Positions 15,526 to 24,694 are shown, counted from the stretch's first letter. The stretch is 51,779 nt of DNA from Lachnospiraceae bacterium (GCA_009774625.1 VSOB01000017.1:1-51779); one strand, 5' to 3'. Notes: generated by a model from the letters alone, not told the origin. Numbers and translations: made by a program.

Positions 15526-16890
15526 ATGCTGAACATATTTGAAGTGGCGGAAACCAATAAGATGATCGAAAAGGAAAACCTGGATGTACGGACGATTACA
15601 CTGGGGATCAGCCTGCTTGACTGTATTGATTCCGACTTGGGGGAATGTAACAGGAAGGTCTATGAAAAGATCACAAAGACAGCGGGAAGGCTTGTTGCCG
15701 TGGGAGCGGAGATCGAAAAGGAATTTGGGATTCCCATAGTGAACAAGCGGATTTCAGTTACTCCCATTGCCCTGGTCGGCGGCAGCGCCTGCCGGACACC
15801 GGAAGATTTTGTGACATTTGCCCATACGATGGACCGGGCGGCAAAGGAGGTGGGGGTCAATCTGATCGGCGGATATTCCGCCCTTGTTTCCAAAGGAATG
15901 ACCCATGCGGATGAGCTTTTGATCCATTCGATTCCCGGTGCGCTGGCACAGACCGAGCGGGTCTGCAGTTCGGTCAATCTGGGTTCTTCGAAAACCGGTA
16001 TCAATATGGACGGAGTCCGTCTGATGGGAGAGATCATCAAGGAAACGGCAGAACTGACAAAAGAACAGGACTCGGCGGCCTGTATGAAGCTGGTGGTATT
16101 CTGCAATGCACCGGACGATAACCCTTTTATGGCAGGAGCCTTTCATGGAGTGACAGAATGCGATGCCGTGATCAATGTGGGGGTCAGCGGTCCGGGCGTG
16201 GTGAAAACCGCTTTGGAAAAGGTTCGGGGCGCAACGTTTGAAGTGCTGTGCGAGACCATCAAAAAGACTGCGTTCAAAGTGACAAGAGTGGGGCAGCTTG
16301 TGGCGCAGGAGGCTTCCAGAATGCTGGAGATTCCGTTTGGCATTGTGGATTTGTCCCTTGCCCCCACACCGGCTATAGGAGACAGTGTGGCGGATATCCT
16401 CTGTGAGATTGGCCTGGAATATGCGGGAGCGCCAGGCACCACGGCGGCGCTGGCGCTTCTGAACGATCAGGTGAAAAAGGGCGGCGTGATGGCATCTTCC
16501 TATGTGGGCGGCTTAAGCGGCGCATTTATTCCGGTATCGGAGGACCAGGGAATGATTGACGCGGTATCGGCAGGGGCGCTGACACTGGAAAAGCTGGAGG
16601 CTATGACCTGTGTCTGCTCTGTGGGACTGGATATGATTGCCATTCCGGGCAAAACAAAGGCGTCCACCATTTCGGGGATGATTGCGGATGAAATGGCCAT
16701 CGGCATGGTCAATCAGAAAACCACGGCAGTGCGTATCATCCCGGCTGTGGGCAAGGATGTGGGAGATCAGGTGGAGTTTGGCGGTCTGTTCGGCTATGCG
16801 CCGATTATGCCGGTCAATGAATTTTCCTGTGATGCTTTTATCAGCAGACAGGGACGGATCCCGGCGCCGATACACAGCTTTAAAAATTAG
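15526..16890 (+). CDS. UPF0210 (PFL/DUF711) family protein
   Basis: 454 aa, the normal family length. Recognised from the overall sequence, including V-R-T-I-T-L-G-I-S-L-L-D-C, N-K-R-I-S-V-T-P-I-A, G-G-Y-S-A-L-V-S-K-G and G-V-S-G-P-G-V-V. The family has a pyruvate formate-lyase-like barrel fold but its biochemical role is not established to my knowledge. ATG 15526 lies behind TAGGGGGAT, 11 bases after the ACT gene; a longer frame from 15472 overlaps that gene. It is the last gene of the unit before the OPT promoter. Confidence 0.93.
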   Translation: MLNIFEVAETNKMIEKENLDVRTITLGISLLDCIDSDLGECNRKVYEKITKTAGRLVAVGAEIEKEFGIPIVNKRISVTPIALVGGSACRTPEDFVTFAHTMDRAAKEVGVNLIGGYSALVSKGMTHADELLIHSIPGALAQTERVCSSVNLGSSKTGINMDGVRLMGEIIKETAELTKEQDSAACMKLVVFCNAPDDNPFMAGAFHGVTECDAVINVGVSGPGVVKTALEKVRGATFEVLCETIKKTAFKVTRVGQLVAQEASRMLEIPFGIVDLSLAPTPAIGDSVADILCEIGLEYAGAPGTTAALALLNDQVKKGGVMASSYVGGLSGAFIPVSEDQGMIDAVSAGALTLEKLEAMTCVCSVGLDMIAIPGKTKASTISGMIADEMAIGMVNQKTTAVRIIPAVGKDVGDQVEFGGLFGYAPIMPVNEFSCDAFISRQGRIPAPIHSFKN

Positions 16891-16950
16891 TAGTGACTTA
16901 CAAAAAAGCATACAAAATTTTACAGAAACAGACAAAAGCCTCTGTGCAAA

Positions 16951-16982
16951 TTGACAAAGAGGTCCGTCCTATTGTACAATAG
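16951..16982 (+). promoter_or_regulatory. Promoter of the OPT-PqqD-PepD operon with overlapping palindrome
   Basis: TTGACA (16951-16956), 18-base spacer, TACAAT (16975-16980). A perfect 14-base palindrome, CTATTGTACAATAG (16969-16982), covers the -10 and could be an operator. Right after it TACCAC (16983-16988) is complementary to GTGGTA (16999-17004), which includes the ribosome site AAAGGTGG of the transporter gene. The promoter is well supported; the operator role is a guess. Confidence 0.8.
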
Positions 16983-17010
16983 TACCACTATACGAAAGGT
17001 GGTAAAATAA

Positions 17011-18912
17011 ATGGAGAACAAAAAAGAGTTTAAGCCGTTTATTCCGGCGGACAGGATTGTGCCTGAACTGACAGTCACATCGATTATCATCGGCGCCCTG
17101 TTGGCCGTGCTATTCGGCGGAGCGAATGCTTATCTGGGGCTTCGTGTAGGTATGACTGTGTCAGCCTCTATCCCGGCTGCCGTTATTTCCATGGGAATTA
17201 TCCGTGTGATCCTGAAGCGGGATTCCATTCTGGAAAACAATATGGTGCAGACCATCGGGTCAGCCGGCGAGTCTGTGGCGGCCGGTGCGATTTTCACCAT
17301 GCCCGCCCTGTTTATGTGGGCATCCGAGTCAGGAAGCGCCGATCCTTCACTGCTGGAGATCTCTCTGATCGCGCTCTGCGGGGGTGTTCTGGGCGTTCTG
17401 TTCATGATTCCTCTCCGTTCCGCGCTGATTGTGGAGGAGCATGGCAAGCTGCCGTATCCGGAAGGACAGGCATGTGCGGAAGTGCTGCTGGCCGGTGAGG
17501 AAGGCGGGGCGAAAGCCGGTACGGTGTTTGCCGGTTTGGGGATTGCTGCATTTTACAAGTTTATCGCAGACGGCCTGAAGCTGTTTCCCAGTGAAGTGGA
17601 TTTTGAGATTAAGAGTTATAAGGGGTCCGGAATTGGCATGGATGTGCTTCCGGCTCTGGCAGGCGTAGGCTATATCTGCGGACCCAAGGTATCTTCCTAT
17701 CTGTTGGCCGGCGGTACGGTGGGCTGGTTTGTATTGATGCCTCTGATCGTGCTGTTCGGCGGCAACTTGGTGCTGTACCCGGCCACGGCTCCGGTAAGCG
17801 AGCTGGGCACATGGGGAATTTGGGGCAGTTTTATCCGCTACATCGGTGCGGGTGCAGTGGCAGCCGGCGGTATCCTTTCCCTGATTAAGTCTCTGCCCAT
17901 GATTATCCGTACCTTTAAACAGGCTATGGCGGTATACGGCAAAAAGGCAGGAGAAAACAACCGTCTCAGTAAGGATATGCCTATGAATATCGTTATGATT
18001 GTGGTTGGGGTGATCGCCATTGCAATGTGGCTGATTCCTGCCATTCCGGTGAATCTGGTGGGCGCCATTATCATTATTGTGTTCGGCTTTTTCTTTGCAA
18101 CGGTTTCTTCCAGGATGGTAGGTATCGTGGGCAGCTCCAATAACCCGGTTTCCGGTATGGCCATTGCCACACTGCTGATTGCCACCATGCTGCTGAAAGC
18201 CAGCGGCAACATCGGTATGCCCGGTATGATCGCAGCGATTACCATTGGTTCCATTATCTGTATTATTGCGGCGATTGCCGGGGATACTTCACAGGATTTA
18301 AAGACCGGTTTTATTGTAGGGGCAACACCCATCAGACAGCAGACCGGTGAGCTGATCGGCGTGGTGGTATCTGCCATTGCCATCGGCGGCGTACTGTATC
18401 TTCTGAGTACTGCATGGGGGTATGGTTCTCAGGAACTTCCTGCTCCTCAGGCTACGTTGATGAAGATGGTGGTGGAAGGCGTTATGGGCGGCGAACTTCC
18501 CTGGGCGCTTATTTTCTGCGGTGCATTTATTGCCATTGTTGTGGAGATTCTGCAGATTCCGGTATTGCCCTTTGCGGTTGGTCTGTATCTGCCGATTCAT
18601 TTGAGTACTCCGATTATGGTGGGTGGCCTGATCAGACTGTATTATGATAAAAAGAAGATGGATTCCGAGGCGGACAGAAAGCAGATGGTGGAAAACGGTG
18701 TGCTGTATTCTTCCGGACTGATCGCAGGAGAAGGTCTGGTAGGCATCCTGTTGGCTGTCTGTGCCATCATCCCCTTTGGCGGCGGTACCTTTGGAGATTT
18801 CCTGGGAAGCTGTCTGGGCATCAATTTAGGAAACTGGGGGGGCCTCTTCGTTTTTGCCCTTCTGTGCGCAACCATTATTCTTTTTATCAATAAGAAGAAA
18901 AAAGCGAAATAA
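17011..18912 (+). CDS. Oligopeptide transporter, OPT family
   Basis: 633 aa with many hydrophobic helices across the whole length. Bacterial OPT features include the G-A-L-L-A-V-L-F-G-G-A-N-A-Y-L-G-L-R-V-G start region, I-G-S-A-G-E-S-V-A-A-G and K-L-P-Y-P-E-G-Q-A-C-A-E-V-L. These proteins import small peptides, or metal-chelate compounds in some relatives, driven by ion gradients. ATG 17011 is eight bases behind AAAGGTGG. It is followed after 8 bases by a PqqD-like gene and then by a dipeptidase gene, so peptide uptake and breakdown is the most plausible role. Substrate not shown. Confidence 0.93.
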   Translation: MENKKEFKPFIPADRIVPELTVTSIIIGALLAVLFGGANAYLGLRVGMTVSASIPAAVISMGIIRVILKRDSILENNMVQTIGSAGESVAAGAIFTMPALFMWASESGSADPSLLEISLIALCGGVLGVLFMIPLRSALIVEEHGKLPYPEGQACAEVLLAGEEGGAKAGTVFAGLGIAAFYKFIADGLKLFPSEVDFEIKSYKGSGIGMDVLPALAGVGYICGPKVSSYLLAGGTVGWFVLMPLIVLFGGNLVLYPATAPVSELGTWGIWGSFIRYIGAGAVAAGGILSLIKSLPMIIRTFKQAMAVYGKKAGENNRLSKDMPMNIVMIVVGVIAIAMWLIPAIPVNLVGAIIIIVFGFFFATVSSRMVGIVGSSNNPVSGMAIATLLIATMLLKASGNIGMPGMIAAITIGSIICIIAAIAGDTSQDLKTGFIVGATPIRQQTGELIGVVVSAIAIGGVLYLLSTAWGYGSQELPAPQATLMKMVVEGVMGGELPWALIFCGAFIAIVVEILQIPVLPFAVGLYLPIHLSTPIMVGGLIRLYYDKKKMDSEADRKQMVENGVLYSSGLIAGEGLVGILLAVCAIIPFGGGTFGDFLGSCLGINLGNWGGLFVFALLCATIILFINKKKKAK

Positions 18913-18920
18913 GAACAGTT

Positions 18921-19277
18921 ATGAGTAAGAAACAAAAACAGAATTTTCTGGATTATATTCCGAAGCATAATAAATTGTTTCCCTATGGGGAAAATAAAGA
19001 CGGTAATGTGGAAATCACCCGGCAGAACAGAGGATTGTTCAATCGGCTTGCACAGATTTTTTTCCGAAAGCCGAAGGCGAGCCGGATAGAGCTGGATGCG
19101 TTCGGCAGCTATATCTGGAAACAGATAGACGGGGAAAAAGATGTTTGGCAGATCGGAAAGCTGGTAAAGGAAAAGTTTGGTGAGGAAGCGGAACCATTGT
19201 ATGAAAGGCTGACGGAATTTCTCCATATTTTGCGGAGCAATGATTTTATCCTGTATGTAAATTTGCAGAAAAAGTGA
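18921..19277 (+). CDS. PqqD-like (RiPP recognition element-type) protein
   Basis: 118 aa. The C-terminal half has the PqqD pattern: aromatic-rich A-F-G-S-Y-I-W-K-Q-I-D-G, then a helical V-W-Q-I-G-K-L-V-K-E-K-F-G and an L-T-E-F-L-H-I-L-R-S-N-D-F-I end. The N-terminal ~45 residues are basic and polar. PqqD folds bind leader peptides in peptide-modification pathways, but many stand-alone copies have no known role. It lies 8 bases after the OPT transporter and 10 bases before PepD, with a weak ribosome site, so it is probably translated by coupling. No radical SAM enzyme or precursor peptide gene is visible nearby. Confidence 0.75.
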   Translation: MSKKQKQNFLDYIPKHNKLFPYGENKDGNVEITRQNRGLFNRLAQIFFRKPKASRIELDAFGSYIWKQIDGEKDVWQIGKLVKEKFGEEAEPLYERLTEFLHILRSNDFILYVNLQKK

Positions 19278-19287
19278 GGAAAGTGGC

Positions 19288-20736
19288 ATGGGCGTTTTAT
19301 CAAATCTGGAGCCGAAGGAGGTATTCGGGTATTTTGAGGAAATATGCGGGATACCCCACCCCTCTTATAAGGAGAAAAAGCTGAGTGATTTCTGTGTGGC
19401 GTTTGCACAAAACAAGGGACTGGAGGTGCATCAGGACACCCTGGGCAATGTGATCATTGTAAAGGAGGCGACGGCAGGCTATGAATCAGTGGAACCGCTG
19501 ATCCTGCAGGGCCATCTGGATATGGTCTGCGAAAAGGAGCCGGACTGCGATCTGGATTTTGAGAAAGACGGCCTGCGCCTTTTGGTGGAAGGCGATTACA
19601 TCACAGCGCAAGGGACGACGCTGGGCGGCGACGACGGAATCGCGATTGCGATGGCATTGGCGGTTCTGGCAAGTGATACGCTGGAGCATCCCAGGATCGA
19701 GGCGGTTTTTACTGTCAGCGAAGAGGTGGGGATGGAAGGAGCCTCTTCCATTGACCTGTCCTGTCTGAAGGGGCATAAACTGCTGAATCTGGATTCGGAA
19801 GATGAGGGCTACCTGCTGACGAGCTGTGCCGGCGGATGCCGGGCCAATATTTTCCTGCCGGTTGCCTATGAAATGAAAAAAGGCAGATTGTATGATATCT
19901 CTGTGGAAGGGCTGACAGGCGGACATTCTGGTGTGGAAATCGACAAAGGCAGAGCCAACTCCAATCTGACACTGGGCCGGGTGCTGATGACGCTGGAGTC
20001 TCAGGTGAACTGTTCGATCGCATCTATGCGGGGCGGCCTGAAGGACAATGCGATTCCCCGTGAGGCGTCGGCTTCCCTGGTTGTGGACGGAGAAGATGCA
20101 CAGGCGGCGGAAGCGTTGTTGCAGGAGCTGGATACCGTGATCCGGAAGGAGTACGCAGTGACAGAGCCGAATCTGCGGATTGTATGGAAATCAAAGGGAG
20201 AAGGAGAGGTCAGCGCATTGACCGGGGACAGTCTGAAAAGAACTGTGACGCTTCTCAATCTGCTTCCCGGCGGTATCCAGTCCATGAGTGCCAACATAAA
20301 GGGACTGGTGGAAACATCTTTGAATCTGGGGATTCTGAGCCTGGATGACACCAATCTGGAGATGCATTATGCGGTGAGAAGCTCGGTACAAAGCGCCAGA
20401 GATTTTCTGGTGGATAAGCTGCGTAATCTGACAGAGACACTGGGCGGAAGCCTGAGCGTGGAAGGCAGCTATCCGGCATGGGAATACCGGAAGGATTCTG
20501 TGCTGCGGGATACGATGATCAGAGTTTACCAAAAGATGTACGGGAAAGAACCGGTGATTCAGGCGATTCATGCAGGTGTGGAATGCGGCCTGCTGGCTGA
20601 TAAGATCGACAATCTGGATGCCGTTTCCATCGGACCGGATATGGTCGGGATCCATACCACGGAGGAGAGGCTGAGTATCTCTTCCACAAGGCGGGTGTGG
20701 GAATATGTGACAGAAGTGCTACGGCAAAAAGCATAG
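19288..20736 (+). CDS. Aminoacyl-histidine dipeptidase (PepD, M20 family)
   Basis: 482 aa, normal for PepD. M20 metal-site motifs are visible: GHLDMVCEK, T-L-G-G-D-D-G-I-A, and S-E-E-V-G-M-E-G-A with the catalytic Glu; G-G-H-S-G-V-E-I marks the dimerisation domain region. It hydrolyses dipeptides, classically those with C-terminal His, in the cytoplasm with two zinc ions. Start is ATG 19288 behind GAGGAAAG. As last gene of the OPT operon it would digest imported peptides. Confidence 0.92.
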   Translation: MGVLSNLEPKEVFGYFEEICGIPHPSYKEKKLSDFCVAFAQNKGLEVHQDTLGNVIIVKEATAGYESVEPLILQGHLDMVCEKEPDCDLDFEKDGLRLLVEGDYITAQGTTLGGDDGIAIAMALAVLASDTLEHPRIEAVFTVSEEVGMEGASSIDLSCLKGHKLLNLDSEDEGYLLTSCAGGCRANIFLPVAYEMKKGRLYDISVEGLTGGHSGVEIDKGRANSNLTLGRVLMTLESQVNCSIASMRGGLKDNAIPREASASLVVDGEDAQAAEALLQELDTVIRKEYAVTEPNLRIVWKSKGEGEVSALTGDSLKRTVTLLNLLPGGIQSMSANIKGLVETSLNLGILSLDDTNLEMHYAVRSSVQSARDFLVDKLRNLTETLGGSLSVEGSYPAWEYRKDSVLRDTMIRVYQKMYGKEPVIQAIHAGVECGLLADKIDNLDAVSIGPDMVGIHTTEERLSISSTRRVWEYVTEVLRQKA

Positions 20737-20766
20737 GCGACGGATAAACCCGAAACATTAACTGCT

Positions 20767-22113
20767 TTAGATTCGAATTATCTGACGGCGGGTTTCATCG
20801 GGCAGTCTGGTTTCGTAGGCGTGCAGAATCAGCGCATTGTACAAATGCGCGGCCTGCACGTCTTTTTTTAATATATGCAGAGCATCCTCCGACAGTACTT
20901 TCCCTGCATCAGCCAGTTTGGAAACCAGAGGAATGGACGTGTTGGCTTTGATGGCCGTCAGCAAAGGGGCAGACTGAGACTGAAAGCCCAGGATTCTTGC
21001 ATAGGAAGCACTGCTGTGGCGGCTGGTTTCTAAAGCGGATTTTTTGATATCCAGAAAAATATGGAGCAGACAGCGGCTGATTCTTGTGTATGTCAGTTCT
21101 TTGGTTTTTAACAACAGACAAAAAGAAGAGAAACTCCGGTATTCGGGTAGATGCCGTAAGATTCTGTCGGACAGATCGGGGGATACATCCAGATAGTCGG
21201 AAAATCCCGAACCGTCGGCTGCGTGGGAAAGCAGCTTATAATGAAGCATCTGGGAAAGCATATCCGGAAAAACGGGAAAGCGTTTATGGTATTCTTTCTG
21301 CATCAGAGTATATACATTGTCGGGCACATAGGGACGGATACAGTCCGGCGTCCCGGCCGTCTTAAGTGTGGCCCGGATGGCCAGGGCAGAGCCGGTGGCA
21401 CGTTTCATTTTCCGGCCGTTTGTTGCATGACCCTTCTGATTTTTCAGGGCCGGGGCGGCCTCCGGCTCTTCTTCGGGCAGGGCGGAGTCGGAATAGCTGC
21501 TGCCTTCCCGCAGAATGGCAACAGGAAGAATGCTGCTTTGGAAAGAAAGCAGGCTTCTGCAGTATGCGATCCCAAGCAGATTGTTGGCGGAAGAGAGCAG
21601 GGCAGAGAGTTCCTGGGGATGGAGCTTGTCCAGACTTATGCTGTCACTGTCGGCAGACTGCAGATAGTAAAGCAGGGCGTCTGACTGGGCAGAAGGATAG
21701 GAAAGGCCGGAGCGCAGCAGACATTTCAGTGTCTGATGATAGAGCGGCGGCTCAGAGGCAAGGACAGCGGCCGCTTCCTGCAGCAGGGAAGTACTGCCGG
21801 ATTCACTGCCAAAGACAAGACAGTCCACCACTCCCAGGCTTTGCAGCAGAGACACTGCGCCGTCGGCAAAGCCGGGTGCACTGGCGCAGGCATGGCAGAC
21901 CGGAAGCTCCAGCACCAGATCCGCCCCGTTTTCCAGGGCAGACCGGGTACGCAGATATTTGTCCATCAGGGCCGGTTCTCCCCGCTGGGTATAATTTCCG
22001 CTCATTACCACGATACAATAATCGGCGCCGGTTATTTCCCGCGCTTTGTCGAGATGGTATTTGTGTCCGTTGTGGAACGGATTATATTCTGCGATGATGC
22101 CTGCGACTTTCAT
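20767..22113 (-). CDS. tmcAL: tRNA(Met) cytidine acetate ligase (TmcAL/YlbM)
   Basis: 448 aa. The N-terminal nucleotidyltransferase domain has AEYNPFHNGHKYH (the HxGH-type ATP site) and V-M-S-G-N-Y-T-Q-R-G-E-P-A. The enzyme activates acetate with ATP and acetylates C34 of elongator tRNA-Met. The family's R-E-G-x-x-Y and S-A-x-A-I-R segments are separated here by an unusual ~35-residue insert rich in Glu, Pro, Ala and Lys. Start ATG 22113 follows AAGGCAGGA; an upstream in-frame ATG at 22134 has no ribosome site. It is convergent with pepD and divergent from pta. Confidence 0.9.
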   Translation of the reverse strand: MKVAGIIAEYNPFHNGHKYHLDKAREITGADYCIVVMSGNYTQRGEPALMDKYLRTRSALENGADLVLELPVCHACASAPGFADGAVSLLQSLGVVDCLVFGSESGSTSLLQEAAAVLASEPPLYHQTLKCLLRSGLSYPSAQSDALLYYLQSADSDSISLDKLHPQELSALLSSANNLLGIAYCRSLLSFQSSILPVAILREGSSYSDSALPEEEPEAAPALKNQKGHATNGRKMKRATGSALAIRATLKTAGTPDCIRPYVPDNVYTLMQKEYHKRFPVFPDMLSQMLHYKLLSHAADGSGFSDYLDVSPDLSDRILRHLPEYRSFSSFCLLLKTKELTYTRISRCLLHIFLDIKKSALETSRHSSASYARILGFQSQSAPLLTAIKANTSIPLVSKLADAGKVLSEDALHILKKDVQAAHLYNALILHAYETRLPDETRRQIIRI

Positions 22114-22247
22114 AGCTGGTCCTGCCTTTTTCATAGTATAATGGGGATGGTCTTTTGCGTATTTTCCATGCTACATCAGTTTATTATAGCATAAATAGTA
22201 TTGGCTCACTTGTATTTAATTTTACACAATTTTTTTAGGATTGTATC

Positions 22248-22277
22248 TTGTATGCAAAACAGGAAGTGCGATATAAT
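22248..22277 (+). promoter_or_regulatory. Candidate promoter of pta-ackA
   Basis: TTGTAT (22248-22253), 18-base spacer, TATAAT (22272-22277), about 90 bases upstream of the pta ATG. The divergent tmcAL gene probably uses the TATAAT read on the minus strand at 22183-22188, with no good -35. Confidence 0.65.
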
Positions 22278-22368
22278 TTATAGAAATAAAGCGGACAGGA
22301 AGCGGGGAAGGGATTTTGTTTTCTGTATCATGGTATCATATAGTAAGAAGGAAAAGGAGATTGGGTGG

Positions 22369-23370
22369 ATGAGTTACATTGATTTAATGAAAGAAAAGGC
22401 AAGGCAGGATCTGAAAACTATTGTACTTCCGGAGACAAATGATAAGAGAACGCTGATTGCTGCGGCTCATATTCTGGAAGAGCGGATTGCCCGTATCATT
22501 ATGATCGGAAACGAAGAGAAGATTCTGGACGGCGCCGGATGGCTGGAAGTGGATCTGACCGGTGTGACGATTGTAAATCCGGCAACCTGCGATAAACTTG
22601 ATTTTTATGTGGATCTTTTATATGAAACAAGAAAAAATAAGGGCATGACTTTGGAAAAAGCCAAAGAAATTCTTTTGACAGATTATCTGACCTTCGGCAT
22701 TATGATGGTAAAAGCAAACGATGCGGACGGTATGGTGGCAGGCGCATGTCATGCCACGGCTGATACGCTGCGTCCTGCACTGCAGATTCTGAAAACCGCG
22801 GAAGGGACCAAACTGGTTTCTGCATTTTTCATTGTGGATGTGCCGGATTGCGAATATGGATATCATGGCACCTTTTTGTTTGCAGACTGTGGTTTGAATC
22901 AGGACCCTACGGCGGAGGAGCTGGCGGCGATAGCCGATACCAGCGCCAAGAGTTTCCGGAATCTGGTAGGAGCCAAGCCGGTCATTGCCATGCTTTCTCA
23001 TTCCACAAAGGGAAGTGCAAAGCATCCGTTGGTGGATAAAGTGGTACAGGCAGTGGAAATTGCCCATGAACAATATCCCCATCTGACTTTGGACGGAGAG
23101 CTGCAGACCGATGCTGCTCTGGTACCCCATATTGCCAAGTCCAAAGCGCCGGGCAGTGAAGTTGCCGGCAAAGCCAACGTGCTGGTATTCCCCAATCTGG
23201 ACTGCGGCAACATTGGCTATAAGCTGGTACAGAGGCTGGGTAAGGCAGAAGCATACGGTCCGATGCTGCAGGGGATTGCCAAGCCTGTGAATGACCTGTC
23301 CAGAGGCTGTTCCTGGGAGGACATTGTGGGTGTGGTTGCACTGACGGCAGTGCAGGCCCAGTTATCATAG
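22369..23370 (+). CDS. pta: Phosphate acetyltransferase
   Basis: 333 aa, the short Pta form without the N-terminal regulatory domain. It converts acetyl-CoA and phosphate to acetyl phosphate. Recognised from D-L-K-T-I-V-L-P-E-T-N-D-K-R-T, the V-A-G-A-C-H-A-T-A-D-T-L-R-P-A-L segment, A-M-L-S-H-S-T-K-G-S and the D-G-E-L-Q-T-D-A-A region. ATG 22369 lies behind AAAAGGAGA; the open frame runs further upstream to 22201 but this part precedes the promoter. ackA follows after 21 bases, so both form one operon. Confidence 0.96.
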   Translation: MSYIDLMKEKARQDLKTIVLPETNDKRTLIAAAHILEERIARIIMIGNEEKILDGAGWLEVDLTGVTIVNPATCDKLDFYVDLLYETRKNKGMTLEKAKEILLTDYLTFGIMMVKANDADGMVAGACHATADTLRPALQILKTAEGTKLVSAFFIVDVPDCEYGYHGTFLFADCGLNQDPTAEELAAIADTSAKSFRNLVGAKPVIAMLSHSTKGSAKHPLVDKVVQAVEIAHEQYPHLTLDGELQTDAALVPHIAKSKAPGSEVAGKANVLVFPNLDCGNIGYKLVQRLGKAEAYGPMLQGIAKPVNDLSRGCSWEDIVGVVALTAVQAQLS

Positions 23371-23391
23371 ACGGGAGCGGGAGGAAAGCAG

Positions 23392-24588
23392 ATGAATATT
23401 TTGGTGATCAATTGCGGAAGTTCATCTCTGAAATTTCAGTTGATTGATTCCGGGCAGGAGCAGGTCATTGCCAAGGGACTTTGTGAAAGAATCGGCATAG
23501 AGGGCAGCCGGTTGGTGTATCAGAAAACGGGCTGTGAGAAGCAGACGATGGAAGCACCGATGAAAGAGCATAAAAGCGCGGTTAAGATGGTGCTGGATGC
23601 ATTGACAGCGCCGGGAACCGGAGTCATAAAAGCGCTTTCCCGGATTGATGCGGTGGGACACCGCATAGTGCACGGCGGTGAAAGGTTCTCATCCTCTGTC
23701 AGAATTGACGGCGCGGTGATGAAGGCGATTGAGGAATGCTGTGAACTGGCGCCTCTGCACAATCCTGCCAATCTGATCGGGATCCAAGCCTGCATGGAGC
23801 TGATGCCGGGGACGCCGATGGTGGCCGTATTTGACACTGCTTTTCATCAGACGATGCCGGAAGAGGCTTATCTGTACGGCATTCCCTACAGATATTATGA
23901 AAAATACAAAATCAGGCGGTATGGGTTTCATGGTACAAGCCATGCCTATGTGGCCGCAAGAGCGGCGCAGCTTTTGGGAGAAGCACCGGGAAAACTGAAA
24001 CTGATCGTATGCCATCTGGGCAACGGAGCCAGTGTGTCCGCCGTGAAATACGGCAGATCGGTAGACACTTCTATGGGGATGACACCGCTGGAAGGGCTGA
24101 TTATGGGAACACGGTCCGGGGATGTGGATCCGGCGTTGATTGAGTTTATCGCTCACAAGGAAGGGCGGACTCTGGAGGAGATTCTGCAGATTCTGAACAG
24201 AGAGTCAGGAGTTCTGGGCCTGTCCGGTGGATTCTCCTCTGATTTCAGAGATCTGGAGGATGCCTTCCATGAAGGCAGAGAGGAAGGCAGGAGAGCCATG
24301 AAGGCCTTTGCCTATCGGACAGCCAAATACATTGGTGCTTATACTGCTGCCATGAACGGTGTGGACGGCATCTGTTTTACTGCCGGGCTGGGAGAAAACA
24401 GTTCCCTGATCCGTGATATGATCTGCAGTTATCTGGGATATCTGGGGGTATGTCTGGATCAGGAACAGAATCAGAAAAGAGGAGAAGATCTGATTATTTC
24501 TGCTCCGGACGCGGGCACAAAGGTAATGGTAATTCCTACCAATGAAGAGCTTGCCATTGCAAGAGAAACCTGTGCGCTGCTAGAGTAA
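23392..24588 (+). CDS. ackA: Acetate kinase
   Basis: 398 aa. It transfers phosphate from acetyl phosphate to ADP, yielding acetate and ATP. The N-terminal N-C-G-S-S-S-L-K-F signature, GHRIVHGGERF, F-D-T-A-F-H-Q-T-M and R-Y-G-F-H-G-T-S-H are all present, as is G-D-V-D-P-A near 244. Start ATG 23392 behind GGAGGAAAG. It works with pta in the main ATP-yielding branch of acetate fermentation. A 7-bp inverted repeat (24591-24597 with 24606-24612) follows the stop but lacks a T-tract. Confidence 0.98.
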   Translation: MNILVINCGSSSLKFQLIDSGQEQVIAKGLCERIGIEGSRLVYQKTGCEKQTMEAPMKEHKSAVKMVLDALTAPGTGVIKALSRIDAVGHRIVHGGERFSSSVRIDGAVMKAIEECCELAPLHNPANLIGIQACMELMPGTPMVAVFDTAFHQTMPEEAYLYGIPYRYYEKYKIRRYGFHGTSHAYVAARAAQLLGEAPGKLKLIVCHLGNGASVSAVKYGRSVDTSMGMTPLEGLIMGTRSGDVDPALIEFIAHKEGRTLEEILQILNRESGVLGLSGGFSSDFRDLEDAFHEGREEGRRAMKAFAYRTAKYIGAYTAAMNGVDGICFTAGLGENSSLIRDMICSYLGYLGVCLDQEQNQKRGEDLIISAPDAGTKVMVIPTNEELAIARETCALLE

Positions 24589-24620
24589 TAAGACAAAAGG
24601 ACTACTTTGTCTGGAAAATA

Positions 24621-24649
24621 TTGACAGAACTTTTGCGTAGAGCTATAAT
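24621..24649 (+). promoter_or_regulatory. Consensus promoter of the duplicated cysteine-module gene
   Basis: TTGACA (24621-24626), 17-base spacer, TATAAT (24644-24649), both exact consensus. With the AAGGAGG ribosome site at 24680-24686 this predicts high expression of the following small gene. Confidence 0.9.
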
Positions 24650-24694
24650 ATAAGTGGAATTGTAAATGTGCATTTGGGTAAGGAGGGATGAAAC

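Noticed and set aside
21366..22097. 243-aa plus-strand open frame opposite tmcAL
   Set aside because: The minus-strand frame has a clear TmcAL motif set and ribosome site; the plus-strand frame has none.
24591..24612. AGACAAA/TTTGTCT hairpin after ackA as a terminator
   Set aside because: The stem is only 7 bp and no T-tract follows; it is mentioned with ackA but not called.
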